In this document: positions 57,760 to 64,000 of the stretch, piece by piece
Numbering within the stretch: the stretch's first letter is position 1
Layout of the letters: each line of letters begins with the position of its first letter
Assembly: GCF_051020975.1 (NCBI RefSeq)
Contig: NC_135035.1
Location: 744,001 to 808,000, forward strand
Reading direction: 5' to 3'
Length of the DNA stretch: 64,000 nucleotides
Source of the DNA: Osmia lignaria lignaria
Taxonomy: Eukaryota > Arthropoda > Insecta > Hymenoptera > Megachilidae
Translations under genes and position numbers: made by a program
Notes under the pieces: generated by a model
The model's input: only the letters and a program-made list of their open reading frames with translations
The model's database searches: none
What the model was told of the DNA's origin: nothing

Positions 57760-60700
57760 GTAATATACTCACCCCTTCCCACAGATCAAGGTACCTACAT
57801 TTAATAACAATATCATTATTACTACATCTACATTAGATATAAAGTAATATACTGATCCCTGCCCACAGTTCAATGTACCTATATTTAATAATAATATCAT
57901 TAGTACTATATCCACATCATATATAATGTAATATACTGATTCCTTCCCACAGATCAATGTACATTAACAACAACATCATTCATGCTATAGCTAAATTGGA
58001 TATAATGTAATATACTGATCCCTGCCCACCGGTCAATGTACATTTAATAACAACATCGTTCATACTATATCCACATTAGGTATAATGTAATATAGTGATT
58101 ACGTCCCACAGATCAATGTACCTACATTTAATAACAATATCCGTAGTACTATATCCACATTACACATAATGTAATATACTGATTCCTTCCCACAGATCAA
58201 TGTACATTGAACAACAACATCATTCATACTATATCTACAATGGATATAATGTAATATACTGATCCCTTCCCACAGATCAATGTACCTACATTTAATAACA
58301 ATATCCTTAGTACTGTATCCACATTACACATAATGTAATATACTGATTCCTTCCCACAGATCAATGTACATTTAATAACAACATTATTCATACTATATCT
58401 ACACTAGGGATAATGTAACATAGTGATTACATCCCGCAGATCAATGTACACTTAATAACAACATCATTCATACTATAACTACATTGGATATAATGTAATA
58501 TACTGATCCCTTCCCACAGATTAAGGTATCTACATTTAATAACAATATCATTATTACTATATCTACACTAGATATGATGCAATATACGGATTCCTTCCCA
58601 CAGATCAATGTACATTTAATAACAACATCATTCATACTATATCTGCATTGGATATAATGTAATATACTGATCCCTTCCCACAGGTCAATGTACATACAAT
58701 AGCAAAATCGTTATTACTATATCTACATTAGGTATAATGTAATGTATTTACTACATCCTACAGATCATTGTACATTTAATAACATCATTCATGCTATAGC
58801 TAAATTGGATATAATGTAATATACTCACCCCTTCCCACAGATCAAGGTACCTACATTTAATAACAATATCATTATTACTACATCTACATTAGATATAAAG
58901 TAATATACTGATCCCTGCCCACAGTTCAATGTACCTATATTTAATAATAATATCATTAGTACTATATCCACATCATATATAATGTAATATACTGATTCCT
59001 TCCCACAGATCAATGTACATTAATAACAACATCATTCATGCTATAGCTAAATTGGATATAATGTAATATACTGATCCCTGCCCACAGGTCAATGTACCTA
59101 CATTTAATAACAATATCATTAGTACTATATCCACATCATATATAATGTAATATACTGATTCCTCCCCACAGATCAATGTACATTTAACAACAGCATCATT
59201 CATACTATGTCTACATTGGATATAATGTAATATACTGATCCCTTCCCACAGATCAATGTACATTTAACAACAACATCATTCATACTATATCTACATTGGA
59301 TATAATGTAATATACTTATCCCTTCCCACAGATCAATGTACATATAATAACAATATCATTATTACTATAACTACATTAGATATAATGTAATATACTGATC
59401 CCTTTCCACAGATCAAGGTATGTACATTTAACAACAATACCATTATTACTATATCTACACTAGATATAATGCAATATACGGATTCCTTCCCACAGATCAA
59501 TGTACATTTAATAACAACATCATTCATACTATATCTGCATTGGATATAATGTAATATACTGATCCCTTCCCACAGGTCAATGTACATACAATAGCAAAAT
59601 CGTTATTACTATATCTACATTAGGTATAATGTATTGTATTTACTACATTCAACAGATCATTGTACATTTAATAACATCATTCATGCTATAGCTAAATTGG
59701 ATATAATGTAATATACTCACCCCTTCCCACAGATCAAGGTACCTACATTTAATAACAATATCATTATTACTACATCTACATTAGATATAAAGTAATATAC
59801 TGATCCCTGCCCACAGTTCAATGTACCTATATTTAATAATAATATCATTAGTACTACATCCACATCATATATAATGTAATATACTGATTCCTTCCCACAG
59901 ATCAATGTACATTAACAACAACATCATTCATGCTATAGCTAAATTGGATATAATGTAATATACTGATCCCTGCCCACAGATCAACGTACCTACATTTAAT
60001 AACAATATCATTAGTACTATATCTACATTAGGTATATTGTAATATACTGATCCCTGCCCACAGATCAATGTACCTACATTTAATAACAATATCATTAGTA
60101 CTATATCTACATTAGATATAATGTAATATACTGATCCCTGCCCACAGTTCAATGTAACTATATTTAATAACAATATCATTAGTACTATATCCACATCATA
60201 TATAATGTAATATACTGATCCTCCCCACAGATTAATGTACATTTAACAACAGCATCATTCATACTATGTCTACATTGGATATAATGTAATATACTGATCC
60301 CTTCCCACAGATCAATGTACATTAAATAACAACATCATTCATACTATATCTACACTAGGTATAATGTAACATAGTGATTACATCCCACAGATCAATGTAC
60401 ATATAATAACAATATCATTATTACTATAACTACACTAGATATAATGTAATATACTGATTCCTTCCCTCAGATCAATGTACATTTAATATCGATATCATTA
60501 TTACTATTTCTACATTAGATATAATGTAATATACTGATCCCTTCCCACAGATCAAGGTATCTACATTTAACAACAATATCATTATTACTATATCTACACT
60601 AGATATAATGCAATATACGGATTCCTTCCCACAGATCAATGTACATTTAACAACGACATCATTCATACTATATCTACATTGGATATAATGTAATATACTG

Positions 60701-61190
60701 ATCCCTGCCCACAGTTCAATGTACCTATATTTAATAACAATGTCATTAGTACTATATCTACTATAGATATAATGTAATATACTGATTCCTCCCCACAGAT
60801 CAATGTACATTTAACAACAGCATCATTCATACTATATCTACATTGGATATAATGTAATATACTGATCCCTGCCCACAGTTCAATGTACCTATATTTAATA
60901 ACAATATCATTAGTACTATATCTACATTAGATATAATGTAATATACTGATCCCTGCCCACAGTTCAATGTAACTATATTTAATAACAATATCATTAGTAC
61001 TATATCCACATCATATATAATGTAATATACTGATTCCTCCCCACAGATCAATGTACATTTAACAACAGCATCATTCATACTATGTCTACATTGGATATAA
61101 TGTAATATACTGATCCCTTCCCACAGATCAATGTACATTTAACAACAACATCATTCATACTATGTCTACATTGGATATAATGTAATATAC
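57760..61190 (+). repeat. Second V-end/W copy, first part (offset 9,046)
   Basis: Follows 48,714-52,144 at +9,046: markers 57,769, 58,468, 58,825, 59,036, 59,333, 59,717, 59,928, 60,472 and 60,827 match 48,723, 49,422, 49,779, 49,990, 50,287, 50,671, 50,882, 51,426 and 51,781. I saw several substitutions, for example TATAGTGATTACG against TATAGCGATTACG, GATCAACGTACC against GATCAATGTACC, and CAGATCAATG against CAGAACAATG. This pair is therefore probably older than the two V copies. Confidence 0.87.
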
Positions 61191-61674
61191 TGATCCCTTC
61201 CCACAGATCAATGTACATTTAATAACAACATCGTTCATACTATATCTGCATTGGATATAATGTAATATACTGATCCCTTCCCACAGGTCAATGTACATAC
61301 AATAGCAAAATCGTTATTACTATATCTACATTAGGTATAATGTAATGTATTTACTACATCCTACAGATCATTGTACATTTAATAACATCATTCATGCTAT
61401 AGCTAAATTGGATATAATGTAATATACTCACCCCTTCCCACAGATCAAGGTACCTACATTTAATAACAATATCATTATTACTACATCTACATTAGATATA
61501 AAGTAATATACTGATCCCTGCCCACAGTTCAATGTACCTATATTTAATAATAATATCATTAGTACTACATCCACATCATATATAATGTAATATACTGATT
61601 CCTTCCCACAGATCAATGTACATTAACAACAAGATCATTCATGCTATAGCTAAATTGGATATAATGTAATATAC
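61191..61674 (+). repeat. 484-bp insertion of six monomers in W copy 2
   Basis: Relative to W copy 1 this copy carries 484 extra bp (84 + 5x80), raising the offset from 9,046 to 9,530. The extra run resembles V sequence (TCTGCATTGGATATAATG, GGTCAATGTACATACAATAG, the 77-bp unit, the GCTATAG and ATAAAG units). The exact edges are uncertain by tens of bases because both sides are repeat. Confidence 0.78.
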
Positions 61675-63480
61675 TGATCCCTGCCCACAGATCAGTGTAC
61701 CTACATTTAATAACAATATCATTAGTACTATATCTACATTAGATATAATGTAATATACTGATCCCTGCCCACAGTTCAATGTAACTATATTTAATAACAA
61801 TATCATTAGTACTATATCCACATCATATATAATGTAATATACTGATTCCTCCCCACAGATCAATGTACATTTAACAACAGCATCATTCATACTATGTCTA
61901 CATTGGATATAATGTAATATACTGATCCCTTCCCACAGATCAATGTACATTTAACAACAACATCATTCATACTATATCTACATTGGATATAATGTAATAT
62001 ACTTATCCCTTCCCACAGATCAATGTACATATAATAACAATATCATTATTACTATAACTACATTAGATATAATGTAATATACTGATCCCTTTCCACAGAT
62101 CAAGGTATGTACATTTAACAACAATACCATTATTACTATATCTACACTAGATATAATGCAATATACGGATTCCTTCCCACAGATCAATGTACATTTAATA
62201 ACAACATCATTCATACTATATCTGCATTGGATATAATGTAATATACTGATCCCTTCCCACAGGTCAATGTACATACAATAGCAAAATCGTTATTACTATA
62301 TCTACATTAGGTATAATGTATTGTATTTACTACATTCAACAGATCATTGTACATTTAATAACATCATTCATGCTATAGCTAAATTGGATATAATGTAATA
62401 TACTCACCCCTTCCCACAGATCAAGGTACCTACATTTAATAACAATATCATTATTACTACATCTACATTAGATATAAAGTAATATACTGATCCCTGCCCA
62501 CAGTTCAATGTACCTATATTTAATAATAATATCATTAGTACTACATCCACATCATATATAATGTAATATACTGATTCCTTCCCACAGATCAATGTACATT
62601 AACAACAACATCATTCATGCTATAGCTAAATTGGATATAATGTAATATACTGATCCCTGCCCACAGATCAATGTACCTGCATTTAATAACAATATCATTA
62701 GTACTATAGCTACATTAGGTATAATGTAATATACTGATCCCTGCCCACAGATCAATGTACCTACATTTAATAACAATATCATTAGTACTATATCTACATT
62801 AGATATAATGTAATATACTGATCCCTGCCGACAGTTCAATGTAACTATATTTTATAACAATATCATTAGTACTATATCCACATCATATATAATGTAATAT
62901 ACTGATCCTCCCCACAGATCAATGTACATTTAACAACAGCATCATTCATACTATGTCTACATTGGATATAATGTAGTATACTGATCCCTTCCCACAGATC
63001 AATGTACATTAAATAACAACATTATTCATACTATATCTACACTAGGTATAATGTAACATAGTGATTACATCCCACAGATCAATGTACATTTAATAACAAC
63101 ATCATTCATACTATAACTACATTGGATATAATGTGATATACTGATCCCTTCCCACAGATCAATGTACATATAATAGCAACATCGTTATTACTATATCTAC
63201 ATTAGGTATAATGTAATGTATTAACTACATCCTATAGATCATTGTACATTTAATAACATCATTCATGCTATAGCTAAATTGGATATAATGTAATATACTG
63301 ATCCTTTCCCACAGATCAAGGTAGCTACATTTAATAACATTATCATTAATACTATATCTACATGAGATATAATGTTATATACTGATCCCTGCCCACAGAT
63401 CAATGTACTACATTTAATAACAATATCATTAGTACTACGTCCACATTACATATAATGTAGTATACTGATTCCTTCTCACA
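61675..63480 (+). repeat. Second W copy, last part (offset 9,530)
   Basis: Markers 61,639, 62,020, 62,404 and 62,615 match 52,109, 52,490, 52,874 and 53,085. Similarity ends at 63,480/53,950 after GATTCCTTCTCACA. At that point W copy 1 continues GATCAGTGTAG and this copy jumps to GAACAATGTAC, the sequence found at 54,443. Confidence 0.85.
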
Positions 63481-64000
63481 GAACAATGTACATTTAATAA
63501 CACCATCATTCATACTATATCTACACGAGGTATAATGTAATATAGTGATTACGTCCCACAGATCAATGTACCTACATTTAATAACAATATCCTTAGTACT
63601 ATATCCACATTACACATAATGCAATATACTGATTCATTCCCACAGATCAATATACCTTTAATAACCATATCATTAGTACTATATCTACATTCGATATATT
63701 GTAATATAGTGATTCATTCCCACAGATCAATGTGCCTTTAATAACAATATCATTAGCACTACATCTACATTCGATATAATGTAATATAGTGATCCATTCC
63801 CACAGACGAATGCACCTTTAATAACAATATCATTAGCACTATATCTACATTCGATATAACGTAATATGCAGATTCATTCCCACAGATATGTATATATAAT
63901 AACCATATCATTAGTACCATACCTACATTCGATATAATGTAATATACCGATGGATTCCCACAGATCAATGTACATTTAATAACCATATCATTAGTACCAT
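63481..64000 (+). repeat. Second C entry, cut by the window end
   Basis: From 63,481 the offset to copy 1 is 9,038, a net loss of 492 bp (3x84 + 3x80). Subfamily C begins at about 63,634 within a unit starting at 63,598, as at 54,560. From about 63,920 the sequence is closest to 56,230 onward (offset 7,691) rather than to 54,880, sharing TATACCGATGGATTCCC. The switch skips 1,347 bp of C, equal to three 449-bp steps. Confidence 0.83.

Larger units (their letters stand above)
1..64000 (+). repeat. Satellite DNA array spanning the whole window
   Basis: Every stretch I read consists of diverged copies of one roughly 82-bp unit in the same orientation, with no unique sequence between them. A typical monomer begins ACTATATCTACATT, continues through GATATAATGTAATATACTG, a pyrimidine run ending CCCACAG, then ATCAATGTAC, and ends in an A-rich tail (TTTAATAACAATATCATT). 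Two representative monomers have 24 G+C in 84 bp and 24 in 80 bp. Neither window edge reaches unique DNA, so the full array is longer than 64 kb. The family is unknown to me. Centromeric, pericentromeric, subtelomeric or interstitial location cannot be decided from the sequence. That it is a tandem satellite is certain. Confidence 0.99.

Noticed and set aside
190..63986. More than 100 minus-strand open frames of about 60-112 codons as genes
   Set aside because: They are periodic copies of the monomer read on one strand, many begin at TTG or other non-ATG starts, ends are set by where 80- or 77-bp units shift the frame, and no recognisable domain or gene context exists.
1..64000. CRISPR array
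   Set aside because: Repeat units are contiguous and diverged along their whole length, with no constant repeat alternating with unique spacers, no leader and no cas genes.
1..64000. Bacterial-type promoters (TATAAT in nearly every monomer)
   Set aside because: The hexamer is part of the repeat consensus, no properly spaced TTGACA-like box or downstream gene is present, and the context is eukaryotic satellite.
1..64000. CENP-B box
   Set aside because: I looked for the CGGG-containing core with TTCG at the right spacing and did not find it; CCGGT and TACGG variants do not fit.
1..64000. tRNA, rRNA or other structured RNA genes
   Set aside because: No cloverleaf, rRNA-like or other non-repeat segment was seen; the short dyads are monomer features repeated hundreds of times.

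Overview
The whole 64 kb window is one uninterrupted, AT-rich tandem satellite array, and both window ends fall inside it. I find no gene, RNA gene, CRISPR array, transposon or unique flanking sequence. Monomers are mostly 84 bp (class A) and 80 bp (class B), with recurrent 77-79 bp variants and rare 50-51 bp truncated forms. By division there are roughly 780 monomers, and all that I read run head to tail in the same direction. Two representative monomers have about 29-30% GC by hand count, with C much commoner than G on the + strand. The many short open frames lie on the minus strand and are repeat read-through (a 28-residue hydrophobic period), not genes. A large multi-order satellite with CpG-to-TpG/CpA variation suggests a eukaryote with CpG methylation, most likely an animal. 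I do not recognise the repeat family and cannot name the species.

The structure is hierarchical. Diagnostic monomer variants recur in fixed order and form higher-order repeats (HORs). From about 4.77 to 24.66 kb and 31.85 to 43.02 kb the array consists of a 3,492-bp short HOR and a 7,057-bp long HOR. The long one equals the short one plus a 3,565-bp internal expansion. Seven copies, some truncated, are visible: 4,773-11,829 (long), 11,830-18,239 (long minus 648 bp), 18,240-21,731 (short), 21,732-24,661 (truncated), 31,848-34,003 (partial), 34,004-37,495 (short) and 37,496-43,019 (long, truncated).

A different block, here called V (7,186 bp), occurs at 24,662-31,847 and again at 43,020-50,205, offset by exactly 18,358 bp. 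It shares every private variant I checked. The first V copy has chimeric edges on both sides, whereas the second copy's left edge is explained by a simple deletion inside the long HOR and its right edge recurs elsewhere in the array; the first therefore looks like the derived copy. Block W (50,206-54,595) follows and leads into a divergent subfamily C (about 54,596-56,388), which has its own 898-bp HOR containing two 51-bp truncated monomers. The part of V plus W plus C from about 48.7 kb onward is repeated from about 57.76 kb to the window end. The alignment offset steps 9,046, 9,530, 9,038, then 7,691 bp, each step being a whole number of monomers or C sub-periods.

The first 4.8 kb is a mosaic of V-like and HOR-like pieces with very local duplications. 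The overall picture is a satellite evolving by repeated unequal exchange or conversion at every scale from one monomer to about 18 kb. Sequence features that may matter functionally are an 8-bp-arm hairpin dyad in many monomers, a strong splice-acceptor-like motif in most monomers, and the roughly nucleosome-sized A+B dimer (164 bp). None is shown here to be functional.
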